Numbered from the stretch's first letter, positions 1 to 8,946 are shown. The stretch: DNA of 64,000 nucleotides from Rhizobium sp. FKY42 (GCF_005222835.1 NZ_STGA01000059.1:92563-156562); one strand, 5' to 3'. Translations and numbers: made by a program. Notes: a model not told the origin generated them from the letters alone.

Positions 1-1
1 C

Positions 2-421
2 TTCGATCTGCAGAATCTTTTCTTTCACAAGTACATCGATGACCATCTATGCATCCTGACGTTACAGAACGTGCAGCGTTCCATCAGAATCGGTGACGAG
101 ATTCGCATTCAAATGTCGGATTTTGCGCTCTCAGTGGTTCCCAATTTGTATGAAAAGGTATCCGTGCCCAACATCCGGCCCGAACTGATCGCAACAATGG
201 CCGGCAACGCTGACTTATTCAATCTTTCTCTATTCAGAGACTCGGCAACGGACTTTCCCGCCCAAGCCAAGCGCTTCATCGACACTCACAATAAGCTACT
301 CAAGACGAGAGTCGTCGACGGCAACGTGCATATAAGCTTTAACTATGAGCTTCTGAAACAATGGTTTCAGCATTTCCCCAAGCGCCCTGCGCACGGCACT
401 GAGGTCCTCTATTCAAAGTGA
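2..421 (+). CDS. Hypothetical protein, 3' part (runs off the left edge)
   Basis: The reading frame is open from base 2 to a TGA ending at 421, so only the C-terminal ~139 residues are visible. The GTG at 71 lies inside this open frame and need not be the true start. The product is a soluble, mixed-composition protein with no membrane segment, no repeated cysteines and no nucleotide-binding motif that I recognise. It ends about 130 bases before the convergent FMN reductase. The family cannot be named from this fragment. Confidence 0.5.
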   Translation, partial: FDLQNLFFHKYIDDHLCILTLQNVQRSIRIGDEIRIQMSDFALSVVPNLYEKVSVPNIRPELIATMAGNADLFNLSLFRDSATDFPAQAKRFIDTHNKLLKTRVVDGNVHISFNYELLKQWFQHFPKRPAHGTEVLYSK

Positions 422-549
422 AGCAAGGAACAAATGTTGGCTTATTCCCCTCGACTTCAGATCCGCTGTTGGTGGCGTCGGTTCCGGGAGGGGGCGAAAT
501 GGCACTCTAAGCGCTTTAGTACCTGTTATGCGGTGTGATTGTCACCGGA

Positions 550-1119
550 TCACACAACAACCGCCGTTGGATGCAACGGACCATCGACACTTCGATTTTG
601 ACAGATGGAAGCGAAGTCCACGAGAAATCTTTCAGCCATTTCTCGATTGGAGGGGGTCTTGAGAGTCTCAAGGATCAGTTCCGGCGTTTCCTTCATCACC
701 GGAAGTCGAAAAAACAGGCTTTCATTGAAATTGGAACTTACCGTTGAAAGCACCGTCCGCAGGATGTTTAGCATGTCGTCTCCGCGGTGCGAGGCATGGA
801 CAAGAGCAATGGGTTTCCCAATCACCTGGTCACCAGAAACGAGCCAATCGATCGCATTTTTCAAGCCGCCGGGGATACTGCGAACGTATTCGGGGCTGGA
901 AATGACTAACCCGTCACTCTCCGAAATCGCCTGTTTAAAAATCCGTACGATATCCGGCTCGTCAGAACCTTCGAGGTCGGGCGAAAAGACAGGCAAATCC
1001 CCTATGCCATCAAACACGTCGATGACAATACCTGTCGGAGCTATGACCTGCATCGCCTTCAACAATGCAGTGTTGGTGGACAGTCGGCGTGCGCTGCCTG
1101 AAATTGCGAGTATCTTCAT
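550..1119 (-). CDS. NAD(P)H-dependent FMN reductase
   Basis: A flavodoxin-fold NADPH-dependent FMN reductase of 189 residues. The N-terminus MKILAISGSARRLSTNTALL is the typical phosphate-binding loop for FMN (GSxRxxSxN), and SSPEYVRSIPGGLKNAIDW near residues 75-95 is the second conserved block (PEYxxxxPGxLKNAIDW). I chose the ATG at 1119 because AGGTGA lies just upstream and the family begins at this methionine; a start at 1158 would add 13 residues with no family counterpart. Such enzymes supply reduced flavin or reduce quinones and other small molecules in the cytosol. It lies downstream of, and on the same strand as, the ABC operon, but about 560 bases away, so co-transcription is unlikely. 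Confidence 0.85.
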   Translation of the reverse strand: MKILAISGSARRLSTNTALLKAMQVIAPTGIVIDVFDGIGDLPVFSPDLEGSDEPDIVRIFKQAISESDGLVISSPEYVRSIPGGLKNAIDWLVSGDQVIGKPIALVHASHRGDDMLNILRTVLSTVSSNFNESLFFRLPVMKETPELILETLKTPSNREMAERFLVDFASICQNRSVDGPLHPTAVVV

Positions 1120-1212
1120 CGATTCACCTATCGCGATGCACAATCGCTTGTATGTCACCCGTTAGGTCCTTGCTGAGGAACCAACTGAAAGGTGGCAGTG
1201 GGCCGGACTTTG

Positions 1213-1389
1213 TCATTTGCTTTCCACACGATTTCGCTTCGCTATATCGGCAACCGTATTCTTGCTGATGGCGAGGTCGCGAGCGATCCAGCGGTAGCTG
1301 CGACCTTCCTTGACCAATTCCATGACCTGAGGCGCAAGCCTATCCGATTCGCATTGTTGAACGGGCCTTCGGGATTGGTCCCAGCGCGC
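1213..1389 (-). pseudogene. Serine site-specific recombinase, C-terminal HTH remnant
   Basis: A 59-codon open stretch without its own start reads, near its end, LVKEGRSYRWIARDLAISKN followed by TVADIAKRNR and then TGA. This pattern (ExxSYRxIARxLxISKNTV) is the resolvase-type helix-turn-helix found at the C-terminus of serine recombinases. The catalytic N-terminal domain is absent: upstream sequence to 1683 has stops in every minus-strand frame and no Ser-recombinase motif. It is probably the decayed tail of a transposon resolvase or invertase. The rest of 1120-1683 holds nothing else convincing. Confidence 0.5.
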
Positions 1390-1683
1390 TCACCGAGGTG
1401 GTGGCAATGCTCGCGCAGAATCTCGATGCCAAATCCGCGTGACTGATGCGTAGCAATGCCTCTTCACAACCAATCGAAATTTTCGCAACAGAGCCAGAAT
1501 ACAGTCGCCGACATCGTTCAGCGCCGCAGATCAAATCCTTAGATGTCGCGCTTTCGCTCGCTCGTCCGATCCTGCCGCCCTGCAAAACATGAAATGTCCA
1601 CCTTTTATCTCGGTGACCTATGTAGGTGAATCTCACGGATCCGGACCGGCGACGGGCCGGTCCGGGAGCGCGCTCCGGCCGGG

Positions 1684-2772
1684 TCAGTGCAGCAGCTTTT
1701 CGGTCGCCGCGTCGAATATCCGTACGTTTTTGCCGTCAGCGGCGAAGCAAAGCTTTTCGCCGGGACGATACACGCGGTCCGATGGTGCGCGCGCGACGAT
1801 CGATCCTTCCGTGAGGTCGAGGTGGACAAAGGTCTCCGAACCGTGCGGCTCGGCGACCCGGACCGTACCCTCGATCAGGAAATCGCTCTGGCCACCGTCC
1901 GCCGTCATCAGCGTCAGCTCCTGCGGTCGCACACCGATGCTGACCTTGCGCTCACCAGTCCCGGATGGAACGCCTTCGCCGACATTCCAGCGGACAGAGC
2001 CGGAATTGGCGCCGAACTCCGGACGCCCGTCGCGCAAGGTGGCGCCGATCATATTCATCTCCGGGCTGCCGATGAAGCGGGCGGTGAAGATGTCGCCGGG
2101 GCGGTTGTAGAGGTCCATCGGCGCACCGACCTGCAGGATGTGGCCATCGCGCATAACGACGATCTTGTCGGCGAGCGACATGGCCTCGACCTGGTCATGA
2201 GTGACGAAGACGATGGTCGTGCCGAGGCGCTGATGGAGCTGCTTGATCTCCAGCCGCATCTGGCCGCGCAACTGCGCGTCGAGGTTGGAGAGCGGTTCGT
2301 CGAACAGGAACACCGCCGGGTCGCGCACCATAGCGCGGCCGATGGCGACGCGCTGGCGTTGGCCGCCGGAGAGCGCGGCCGGGCGTCGTTCGAGCAGCTT
2401 TTCGAGGCCCAGCACCTTCGCGGTTTCCCGGATGCGGGCGTCCTTCTCCGCCTTGCCGAGCTTGGAGGTGTAGAGGCCGAAGCCGATATTCTCGGCTACG
2501 GTCATGTGCGGATAGATCGCATAGTTCTGGAAGACCATGGCGATGTTGCGCTGCTTGGGCTCGCGCTGGTTGACCACCTCGCCGCCAATCCTGAGTTCGC
2601 CGCCGGAAATGTCCTCCAACCCGGCGATCATGCGCAACGTCGTCGACTTGCCGCAACCGGACGGGCCGACGAAGACGACGAATTCGCCGTCCTCGATGGC
2701 AAGGTCTATGCCGTGGACGGCCGTGACGGCTCCGTATTGCTTGACGATTTTGTTCAGTTCAATGCTTGCCAT
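1684..2772 (-). CDS. Carbohydrate ABC transporter, ATP-binding protein (UgpC/MalK type)
   Basis: ATPase subunit of a carbohydrate-type (CUT1) ABC importer, 362 residues. Walker A GPSGCGKST is near residue 37, signature LSGGQRQRVAIGRAM near 135, Walker B VFLFDEP near 156, and the switch histidine in VTHDQ near 191. The ~120-residue C-terminal extension is the TOBE regulatory region of MalK/UgpC proteins. The ATG at 2772 overlaps the lyase stop codon by one base (TGATG), indicating translational coupling; a GTG at 2775 is the alternative. It is the last gene of the five-gene operon and would drive uptake through the two permeases at 4285-6073. Confidence 0.93.
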   Translation of the reverse strand: MASIELNKIVKQYGAVTAVHGIDLAIEDGEFVVFVGPSGCGKSTTLRMIAGLEDISGGELRIGGEVVNQREPKQRNIAMVFQNYAIYPHMTVAENIGFGLYTSKLGKAEKDARIRETAKVLGLEKLLERRPAALSGGQRQRVAIGRAMVRDPAVFLFDEPLSNLDAQLRGQMRLEIKQLHQRLGTTIVFVTHDQVEAMSLADKIVVMRDGHILQVGAPMDLYNRPGDIFTARFIGSPEMNMIGATLRDGRPEFGANSGSVRWNVGEGVPSGTGERKVSIGVRPQELTLMTADGGQSDFLIEGTVRVAEPHGSETFVHLDLTEGSIVARAPSDRVYRPGEKLCFAADGKNVRIFDAATEKLLH

Positions 2773-4280
2773 CACGCGCCTCCCGCAAGTTCGGCAACTT
2801 TCCGATTGAGTTCTTCCTCCGCGTCGGCTTCTTGCCGTGCACGGTCCTCCGCCCGGGCCGCGAATGCGGCCTCGTCCTGCCTATAGCCGGCGATCGCCGC
2901 CTCCAGCGCCTTTTCGCCCGGCCCGCCGAAACGCTCGCGCACGGCGACGAAGTTTTCCGCCGAGACGACATATCCAAACGTCTCCGCATCGATTTCCGGC
3001 GCGCGGCCGGTTGCCTCGGTAAAGGCCTCCACGAAGGGCGCGTAGCCGTCGTCCGACAGGTCGCCGTCCATTGCGACGACGCTGCGGGCGACGACGGCCG
3101 CGATCTCGTGCGCCTGTCGGAAGGACAGGCCCTCCCGGCGTACGAGCGTATCGGCAAGCTCGGTGATCGTTACGCAGGAGCGACGCAGGTTGACCGCCAC
3201 CCGGCGCGGGTCGATCTCGGCGGCACGCACCACGGCGGCGAGAAGATCGAGCACGCGTTCGGCGACGCCGAAGGCCTGATAGCCCATGTCCTGCGTCTCG
3301 CCCTCGCTGTCGTTCATGTCGGTGAAGGGAGTGTTGTGCATGACGTCGAGCATGGCCCGTGCGCGCCCGACCGTCTGGCTGGCGAGATGGCGCAGATGCT
3401 CGAACGGCACAGGATTGCGCTTCTGGGGCATGATCGAGGAGATCTGCACGAAGGCGTTCGGCAGATAGAGCTGCCCAACCTCGAAGCTCGACCAGAACTG
3501 GAAATCCTGGATCGGGCGGCCGAGATGCAGGAACATCAGTTCCAGCGCGCCGTAGACGGAGGTCACGTAGTCGACCGCGGCGATACAGCTATAAGAGTTC
3601 TGCAGCGGTTCCGCGAAGCCCAGGAGATGGGCGACCCGGTGGCGATCGATCGGAAAACCCGAGGTGGTGATCGCCGCCGCACCCATCGAGGAGCGGTCGA
3701 CGATCGCCCGCGCGGCCTCGATGCGCTCGATGTCGCGGATCAGGATCTCGATCACCGCGCCGAGATAGTGGCCATAGGTGCTGGGCTGCGCCGGCTGGCC
3801 ATGGGTATAAGCGACGATGAGCGTGGTCTTGTCCCGCTCGGCAGTCTCGATCAGTGCGGCCAGCAGCGTCCGGCTTTTGGCAAGAAGCGCGTCTATGCGC
3901 TCCTTGAGGCCGAGCTTGAACAGCGTGTGGTCGATATCGTTGCGCGAGCGGGCGGTGTGCAGCCGGCCGCCGAGATCGGTGCCGACGCGCGTCTTCAGTT
4001 CCTTCTCCATCAAGAAGAAGAAGTCCTCGACCTCGCCGGTATAGGACAGTGCCTCCGGATCGATCTCGCGGGAGATGGCTTCAAGTGCTGCCGCGATGCG
4101 TCCACCCTGGTCGGCGGGGACGATGCCGGTTTCCACCAGCATCACAAGATGGGCGCGGTCGATCTTCTGAAGGGCGCGCGCATGGTGCTGTTTTGCATCG
4201 TCGAACAGCGGCTTGAGGACCGTGCTCGTATAGACGGGATCGGGAAATTTCGTCCGGTCCCGGGCTTGAGGTGTTGTCAT
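2772..4280 (-). CDS. Argininosuccinate lyase-like (aspartase/fumarase superfamily) enzyme
   Basis: A 502-residue member of the fumarase/aspartase superfamily, closest in layout to argininosuccinate lyase. The superfamily loop reads SSIMPQKRNP near residue 284 and an earlier block HTARSRNDIDHT is near residue 108. These differ from canonical ArgH (SRNDQVATD, KKNPDxxELIRGK): here they are SRNDIDHTL and KRNPVPFEHLRH, and the YTHxQxAQP block reads AYTHGQPAQPS. The enzyme probably cleaves a C-N bond of an N-substituted aspartate or related succinyl-amine, releasing fumarate, rather than serving arginine synthesis. Its place between permease and ATPase genes of an importer supports a catabolic role on the imported substrate. 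EDDS-lyase-like activity is one possibility, not shown. Confidence 0.8.
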   Translation of the reverse strand: MTTPQARDRTKFPDPVYTSTVLKPLFDDAKQHHARALQKIDRAHLVMLVETGIVPADQGGRIAAALEAISREIDPEALSYTGEVEDFFFLMEKELKTRVGTDLGGRLHTARSRNDIDHTLFKLGLKERIDALLAKSRTLLAALIETAERDKTTLIVAYTHGQPAQPSTYGHYLGAVIEILIRDIERIEAARAIVDRSSMGAAAITTSGFPIDRHRVAHLLGFAEPLQNSYSCIAAVDYVTSVYGALELMFLHLGRPIQDFQFWSSFEVGQLYLPNAFVQISSIMPQKRNPVPFEHLRHLASQTVGRARAMLDVMHNTPFTDMNDSEGETQDMGYQAFGVAERVLDLLAAVVRAAEIDPRRVAVNLRRSCVTITELADTLVRREGLSFRQAHEIAAVVARSVVAMDGDLSDDGYAPFVEAFTEATGRAPEIDAETFGYVVSAENFVAVRERFGGPGEKALEAAIAGYRQDEAAFAARAEDRARQEADAEEELNRKVAELAGGA

Positions 4281-4284
4281 GGTC

Positions 4285-5142
4285 TTATCCCTTCACGCCG
4301 CCGAGCATGACGCCGCGAACGATGTAGCGTTGGAAGAAGAGGAAAATGAGCAGCGTTGGGATGGTGGCGATGGCCGCCCCCGTCATGATCATTTCCCATT
4401 GAATGGATTGCTCGACGGCGAAGCTCGAAAGCCCGACCGGCAATGTGTAGAGGTCCTTGTCGGTGGTCACGATCAGCGGCCAGAAGAACGCCGTCCAGTT
4501 GCCGAGGAAGGTGAAGATGGCGAGCGCCGAAAGGGCAGGCGTCACCAGCGGCATGGCGATCTTCCACCAGATCTGGAATTCGTTCAGCCCGTCCACCCGC
4601 GCTGCTTCGAGGAAATCGTTCGGCACGGTTTCGAAGAACTGGCGCATCAGGAACACCCCGAATGCTGTCATCATGCCGGGGAACATGATGCCCCAATAGC
4701 TATCGAGCCAGCCTAATTTACTCGACATCAGATACCATGGGATGACCAGCATTTCGGTCGGGATCATCAGCGTCGAGAGGATCGCCAGGAAGATCACCTT
4801 ACGGCCGGCGAAGTTGAATTTCGCCAGCGTGTAGGCAACCAGGCTGTCAAAGAACAGGCAGGAGACCGTGACAACGACGGCAATCAGGCTGGAGTTCAGG
4901 AACCAACGGACGAAACGGCCATCAGAGAGCACGCGGATATAGTTGTCGAGCGTCGGCGACGCGGGGATGAGCCGGAGATCATAGATCTGACCCGCGGACT
5001 TCAGCGAGGTCGAGAACATGAAAATCAGCGGTGTAACCATGATGATGCCGCCGATGAACAGCAACGTCCAGGCGACGATCAGGCCCGGGCGGAAGCGATA
5101 CTTGGTTGCCGCCGTAACGATGGATGCGGGTGCTGTGGTCAT
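4285..5142 (-). CDS. Carbohydrate ABC transporter permease (MalG/UgpE type)
   Basis: Inner-membrane permease of 285 residues with about six hydrophobic segments. The first follows a short cytoplasmic N-terminus (WTLLFIGGIIMVTPLIFMFS). The EAA cytoplasmic loop, which docks on the ATPase, reads EAARVDGLNEFQIWWKIAMP near residues 178-197. It starts one base after the stop of the MalF-type permease and ends four bases before the lyase start, so all are one transcript. It pairs with the 5144-6073 permease to form the CUT1 transmembrane channel. Confidence 0.92.
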   Translation of the reverse strand: MTTAPASIVTAATKYRFRPGLIVAWTLLFIGGIIMVTPLIFMFSTSLKSAGQIYDLRLIPASPTLDNYIRVLSDGRFVRWFLNSSLIAVVVTVSCLFFDSLVAYTLAKFNFAGRKVIFLAILSTLMIPTEMLVIPWYLMSSKLGWLDSYWGIMFPGMMTAFGVFLMRQFFETVPNDFLEAARVDGLNEFQIWWKIAMPLVTPALSALAIFTFLGNWTAFFWPLIVTTDKDLYTLPVGLSSFAVEQSIQWEMIMTGAAIATIPTLLIFLFFQRYIVRGVMLGGVKG

Positions 5143-5143
5143 G

Positions 5144-6073
5144 TCAGCGGCTCCTCAAGATCCAGAGCTGTCCCATGGAAATGGCAAACAGGATCAGGAA
5201 TAGGACGACGGTTTGGGCGGAGGCATAACCCATCTGGTAGGACGAGAAAGCCGTCTGGTAGATCATCAGCACGAGCGGTTTCGTCGTGTTGAGCGGTCCT
5301 CCCGGATCGTTGCTCGTCATGTTGTAGACCTGATCGAAAATGCGCAGGAACCCGATGGACGAGAACACAACGAGGAAGATCGTAGTTGGTTTCAGGAGCG
5401 GGAGAGTGATCTTGCGGAGGATGGCAAATTCGCCCAGTCCATCGACGCGCGCCGCTTCGTGATAAGTGGCAGGGATCGCCCTGAGCCCTGCGAGGAAGAT
5501 GATGATCTGGAAGCCGAGGCCGGCCCAGATTGCCGTTGCCATGATCGCCGGAAGGCCTTGGTCTACGGAGCGTAGGAATGGCTGCGCAGGAAGGCCGAAC
5601 ATGCCCAGAAGGCTGTTGATAATGCCGATCGGCGGCGGCTGGTAAAACCATCGCCATACCCAGGCCATGGCGGCAGCCGTGGTGAGGAAAGGCAGGAAAT
5701 AGAGCGCGCGGATGAAGGCATGGCCGAATTCGATGCGATCGAGATAATAGGCAATCACGAAGGATAAGACGATGCTGATTGGCGTGCCGATCAGGAGATA
5801 GGTGAAGGTGTTGCGGAACACCTGCCAGAATAGCGGATCAGCAAGAAGCGTTCGATAGTTCTCAAGGCCGATGAAGCTTGCTGGACGCAGGAAGTCCCAG
5901 TCCGTCAAGGAGAGATAGAACGCTTCTGCCGTGGGGTAAAAGCGCACGACCGAGAAGAAAAGGATCGGCACGGCCAGGAATGTCCAGGCCCAGACGATCT
6001 GCTTGGTCGAGATGGACAACCGGTCCCACGCGCGGGGCTTCTGCCCCACGCCGACTGTCGATTGGTTTAACAT
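5144..6073 (-). CDS. Carbohydrate ABC transporter permease (MalF/UgpA type)
   Basis: A permease of 309 residues from the ATG at 6073, which has GAGG upstream; a longer frame to 6136 would overlap the binding-protein gene and adds no family sequence. Hydrophobic segments include WTFLAVPILFFSVVRF near the N-terminus and several in the core. The EAA loop reads EAARVDGLGEFAILRKITLP near residues 214-233. The first periplasmic loop contains the usual SLTDWDF block of MalF-type subunits. It is cotranscribed with the substrate-binding protein (stop 11 bases upstream). Confidence 0.92.
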   Translation of the reverse strand: MLNQSTVGVGQKPRAWDRLSISTKQIVWAWTFLAVPILFFSVVRFYPTAEAFYLSLTDWDFLRPASFIGLENYRTLLADPLFWQVFRNTFTYLLIGTPISIVLSFVIAYYLDRIEFGHAFIRALYFLPFLTTAAAMAWVWRWFYQPPPIGIINSLLGMFGLPAQPFLRSVDQGLPAIMATAIWAGLGFQIIIFLAGLRAIPATYHEAARVDGLGEFAILRKITLPLLKPTTIFLVVFSSIGFLRIFDQVYNMTSNDPGGPLNTTKPLVLMIYQTAFSSYQMGYASAQTVVLFLILFAISMGQLWILRSR

Positions 6074-6083
6074 GGTTCGGTCC

Positions 6084-7367
6084 TCAGTTGGCCTTGCGCT
6101 TGTCGATAAGCTGCTGTTCCTTGACGGCCGCCGCACTCAGCGCGGCAGAGGCGGACGTTCCCTGCAGGAGCACTGAGTTGACCATGTCGATAGATATCTG
6201 GCGCTGGGCAGCTTCATCGACAAATAGCGTCGTGTGTGCGTAGTTGAGGCCTCGGATAAACGGCCCGTAGATCGGGTTTGCGAGGTTCTTCTCCGACAGC
6301 GCCACGGTCTTACGTGCCGGCAGTTCGCCAACTTTCTCGAGCCACACGTTCATTGCTTTTTCGGACGTGATGAAGGCGAGGAATTTTTGGGCCGCTTCGA
6401 GTTTCTCGCCCTTGGCCGTGCCACCGATGGCATTGGCGAAGTAGCTGGCATAGTTCGAGCGCGTTCCATCCGCGGCAGCCGGCAACTCCGCTACACCCCA
6501 TTCAAAGCCGGAGATCGTGTTGAATGAGGCCAGTCGGAACGTGCCATCGATGACCATAGCCGCCAGGCCTCCGCGGAACGCCGCCTGCCCCTCATCCATG
6601 AAACCTTCCCGCCCAACCTTCTCTTTGGTCTGGAGGCCGGTGTAGAATTCTAGTGCCTTGCGGCCGGCTTCACTGTCATAGGCGACCTTCGTCCCGTCGG
6701 CGGAATAGGGTGCGCCGCCGAACTGGCGAACGAGAATCTCCCGCCACCAATTGTGATCCTGGCGGGCGATGTCGAAGGCAATTCCCGCTGTCTGGAAATT
6801 GCCGGCACTGTCGCGTTTTGTTGTAGCCTGGGCGGCCTTGAGCAGTTCATCGAGAGTCTGAGGTGGCTTGTTTGGGTCGAGGCCCGCTGCTTTGAACAGG
6901 TTCTTGTTGTAGAACAGTGCCATCGAACGCACTGCGGTCGGCAACCCATAATAGTCGTTCCCCCGTTTCATTGCAGAAACGATCGGGAAGAAGTCCTTCT
7001 CAATGGTGGCGGCAGGAAACTTCTCCTTTGAGAGCGGCTGGACCAGGCCGCCAGCGACGAAATTGTCAAGCCAGCCGTAGAAGAGCTGCACCACGTCCGG
7101 CCCTTTGCCGGCAGCCTTGGCCGCGACGACGCGCGTCTGATAATCGGCATAAGGGAAGGTCACCTGTTTGACGGTGATGCCGGGATTTTCGGCCTGAAAT
7201 TCCTTGATCAGCTCATCCATCGCCTTGACGCGGCTTTCGAAGACATATTGCCAGTATTCGATTTCGACCGCCGATGCAGGATGGGCGGCGAGAAGCCCGA
7301 GCGCAAGCGCTCCGGCTGACAGCATTTTTACCGATGAAAACAGACCACGAGTCGACGCGTGCAGCAT
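6084..7367 (-). CDS. Extracellular solute-binding protein (CUT1 family, ABC importer)
   Basis: Periplasmic binding protein of 427 residues. A Sec signal peptide (hydrophobic core LSAGALALGLLAAH, cleavage around PASA-V, residue ~34) is followed by the family-1 fold with a YWQY start and a central FYNKNLFKAAGLDP block. The ATG at 7367 lies seven bases after GGGAGG; an in-frame TTG at 7373 is less likely. It is the first gene of the operon, directly behind a LacI-type operator. The substrate cannot be read from sequence; it might not be a sugar, given the fumarate-releasing lyase in the same operon. Confidence 0.92.
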   Translation of the reverse strand: MLHASTRGLFSSVKMLSAGALALGLLAAHPASAVEIEYWQYVFESRVKAMDELIKEFQAENPGITVKQVTFPYADYQTRVVAAKAAGKGPDVVQLFYGWLDNFVAGGLVQPLSKEKFPAATIEKDFFPIVSAMKRGNDYYGLPTAVRSMALFYNKNLFKAAGLDPNKPPQTLDELLKAAQATTKRDSAGNFQTAGIAFDIARQDHNWWREILVRQFGGAPYSADGTKVAYDSEAGRKALEFYTGLQTKEKVGREGFMDEGQAAFRGGLAAMVIDGTFRLASFNTISGFEWGVAELPAAADGTRSNYASYFANAIGGTAKGEKLEAAQKFLAFITSEKAMNVWLEKVGELPARKTVALSEKNLANPIYGPFIRGLNYAHTTLFVDEAAQRQISIDMVNSVLLQGTSASAALSAAAVKEQQLIDKRKAN

Positions 7368-7401
7368 CGTCAATCCTCCCTTTGAGACCTCTCCACAGCG
7401 C

Positions 7402-7419
7402 TACGCAAGCGCTTGCGTA
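7402..7419. promoter_or_regulatory. LacI-family operator (perfect 18-bp palindrome)
   Basis: TACGCAAGCGCTTGCGTA is a perfect inverted repeat with a central CG, the normal shape of LacI/GalR-family operators. It lies 35 bases upstream of the solute-binding-protein start and 150 bases upstream of the divergent lacI-type gene, so the neighbouring regulator is the obvious ligand. Position just downstream of the predicted minus-strand promoter implies repression by blocking transcription start. Confidence 0.8.
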
Positions 7420-7447
7420 AATTTGCAGAAGGCAGAAGATTTGTCAA
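7420..7447 (-). promoter_or_regulatory. Predicted sigma-70-like promoter of the ABC operon
   Basis: On the minus strand TTGACA (7447-7442) matches the -35 consensus, and AAATTT about 17 bases later is a weak -10 that runs straight into the LacI operator. The geometry (core promoter then operator then GGGAGG and ATG) fits a repressible catabolic operon. The -10 assignment is approximate. Confidence 0.45.
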
Positions 7448-7568
7448 GGAACACTGAATTGTCGGACAAAATGCAATAAGATATTGAATTTAAATCATTC
7501 ACCTGTATTGTTTTTACGTTCAGATGGCGCTCACCTGAAAAGAAAAACCTAGCCTCACCGGAGGGAAA

Positions 7569-8633
7569 ATGGTCGACCAAAGCAAGCCTTTGCGTAAATC
7601 GCAACGTGTCGACCTGAAGACTTTGGCCGAAGAACTGGGTTTGTCCCAGTCCACTATAAGCCGCGCGTTGCGCGCGCATCACTCGATCCCCGAAAGCACG
7701 CGCAGGCGTGTGACATCTGCTGCTGAAAGGCTGGGCTACAGCCCCAATGTCCGTGCCCGCGGCCTGGCCACGGGTAGGACCGAGGCGATCGGTCTGGTCT
7801 TCCCGCTCGAACGGCTTCAACTAGCGCAGACGAATTTCGTCGACGTATTGACCGGCATCAGCGATGTCGTGACGCGCCGCAACTACAGCCTTCTGCTGAC
7901 GCCGTTTTCGGACAATGAGCAGGAGGTTCTTCGCAAGCTCGCAACATCAAGGACCGTCGACGGCATCATAATCACGCGCCCGCTCGTCGATGATCCGCGC
8001 ATCCCGCTATTGCACGACCTCGGCATTCCCTTCGTCGTGCATGGACGCAGCGACGCGGATCTGCCCTATTCCTTCATCGACATCGACAACGCTGCCGTAT
8101 TCGAGAAGCTTGGAGGACTACTGCTCGACTACGGCCACGAGCGGATCGCCGTTTTGAATTCCTTCCTGCGCTTTCGCTATGCCAACGCGCGACGCGAAGG
8201 CTACCGTAGGGCCCTTGAGGGCCGCGGAAGGGTTCCCGATCCGGATATGATGTTCGAAACCCCAATGACGGAGCAGGCGGGATACGATCTTGCGACCGCG
8301 CTCCTGGGTTCAGAAAACCCGCCGACCGCATTCCTCTGCGGATCGGTATTCCTGGCCCAGGGCGTCTATCGGGCCGCCACCGAACGCGGGCTGCGGGTGG
8401 GGCAGGACGTCTCCGTCGTTTGCCACGATGACGGCCTTCGCGGCATCAGGCCCGCTGACTTTGATCCGCCGTTGACTTCTACCTTCAGGTCGGTGCGCGA
8501 AGCAGGAGAGCACCTCGCCGAGACCCTGATCAACCTCGTCGAGACAAAGGGCAACAAAGAGCCCACAAGGGAAGTTGCAGAGGTGGACCTGATTCTTAGG
8601 GAATCCGTCGGGCTGCACAGGCATCATCGCTGA
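7569..8633 (+). CDS. LacI-family transcriptional regulator
   Basis: A 354-residue LacI/GalR regulator. The N-terminal helix-turn-helix LKTLAEELGLSQSTISRALR (residues ~16-35) is followed by the hinge block RLGYSPNVRARGLATGRT and a periplasmic-binding-protein-like sensor domain with the DGIIITRP and GHERIAVL blocks. The start is preceded by GGAGGG. It is divergent from the ABC operon and very probably represses it through the palindrome at 7402-7419, with release by the imported compound or a metabolite of it. Confidence 0.92.
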   Translation: MVDQSKPLRKSQRVDLKTLAEELGLSQSTISRALRAHHSIPESTRRRVTSAAERLGYSPNVRARGLATGRTEAIGLVFPLERLQLAQTNFVDVLTGISDVVTRRNYSLLLTPFSDNEQEVLRKLATSRTVDGIIITRPLVDDPRIPLLHDLGIPFVVHGRSDADLPYSFIDIDNAAVFEKLGGLLLDYGHERIAVLNSFLRFRYANARREGYRRALEGRGRVPDPDMMFETPMTEQAGYDLATALLGSENPPTAFLCGSVFLAQGVYRAATERGLRVGQDVSVVCHDDGLRGIRPADFDPPLTSTFRSVREAGEHLAETLINLVETKGNKEPTREVAEVDLILRESVGLHRHHR

Positions 8634-8772
8634 TGCGCGGACGGAAGCGTAGTGGACGATATTAGGCTAAGGGTGTCATTTCGCCCCCTGCCGGAATCGA
8701 CCCCAATTGGCATGACCGCAATGGGCCGATACTGTTGAAAAACTCGTATTCGTTCGTCTGGCGGTTATTCGA

Positions 8773-8946
8773 TCATTTGCAGGCGGTGACTCGCGCCTCA
8801 TTGTCAAAAATGTATCGTCCGGAGGTTTCGTCAGCGCAGCGGTCAATGTAGTCGTTGGCATCAATCAGTCCCTTCACGACCACGCCAACGCTGATAAGGA
8901 CGCCAAATCCAATTGCTGCTGCAATATATCTAAAAGCTGGGCGCAT
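8773..8946 (-). CDS. Small single-pass membrane protein inside the IS
   Basis: A possible 57-residue protein starting at the ATG at 8946, which has GGGAA a few bases upstream (8982 is a poorer start). One hydrophobic helix (YIAAAIGFGVLISVGVVV, residues ~7-24) is followed by a short exported or cytoplasmic tail with two cysteines. It lies between the left inverted repeat and the transposase, on the opposite strand. No family recognised; it could be a passenger gene or non-coding. Confidence 0.35.
   Translation of the reverse strand: MRPAFRYIAAAIGFGVLISVGVVVKGLIDANDYIDRCADETSGRYIFDNEARVTACK

Noticed and set aside
2772..4280. Housekeeping argininosuccinate lyase (argH) call
   Set aside because: Motif differences from canonical ArgH and placement in an importer operon argue for a different substrate.
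2766..4310. Long plus-strand open frame (514 codons) opposite the ArgH-like gene
   Set aside because: It is the antisense shadow of a high-GC gene with clear superfamily motifs on the minus strand; its translation is low-complexity without family resemblance.
8700..8724. Target-site duplication for the IS1182 element
   Set aside because: Flanks at either candidate boundary do not match, so none was reported.
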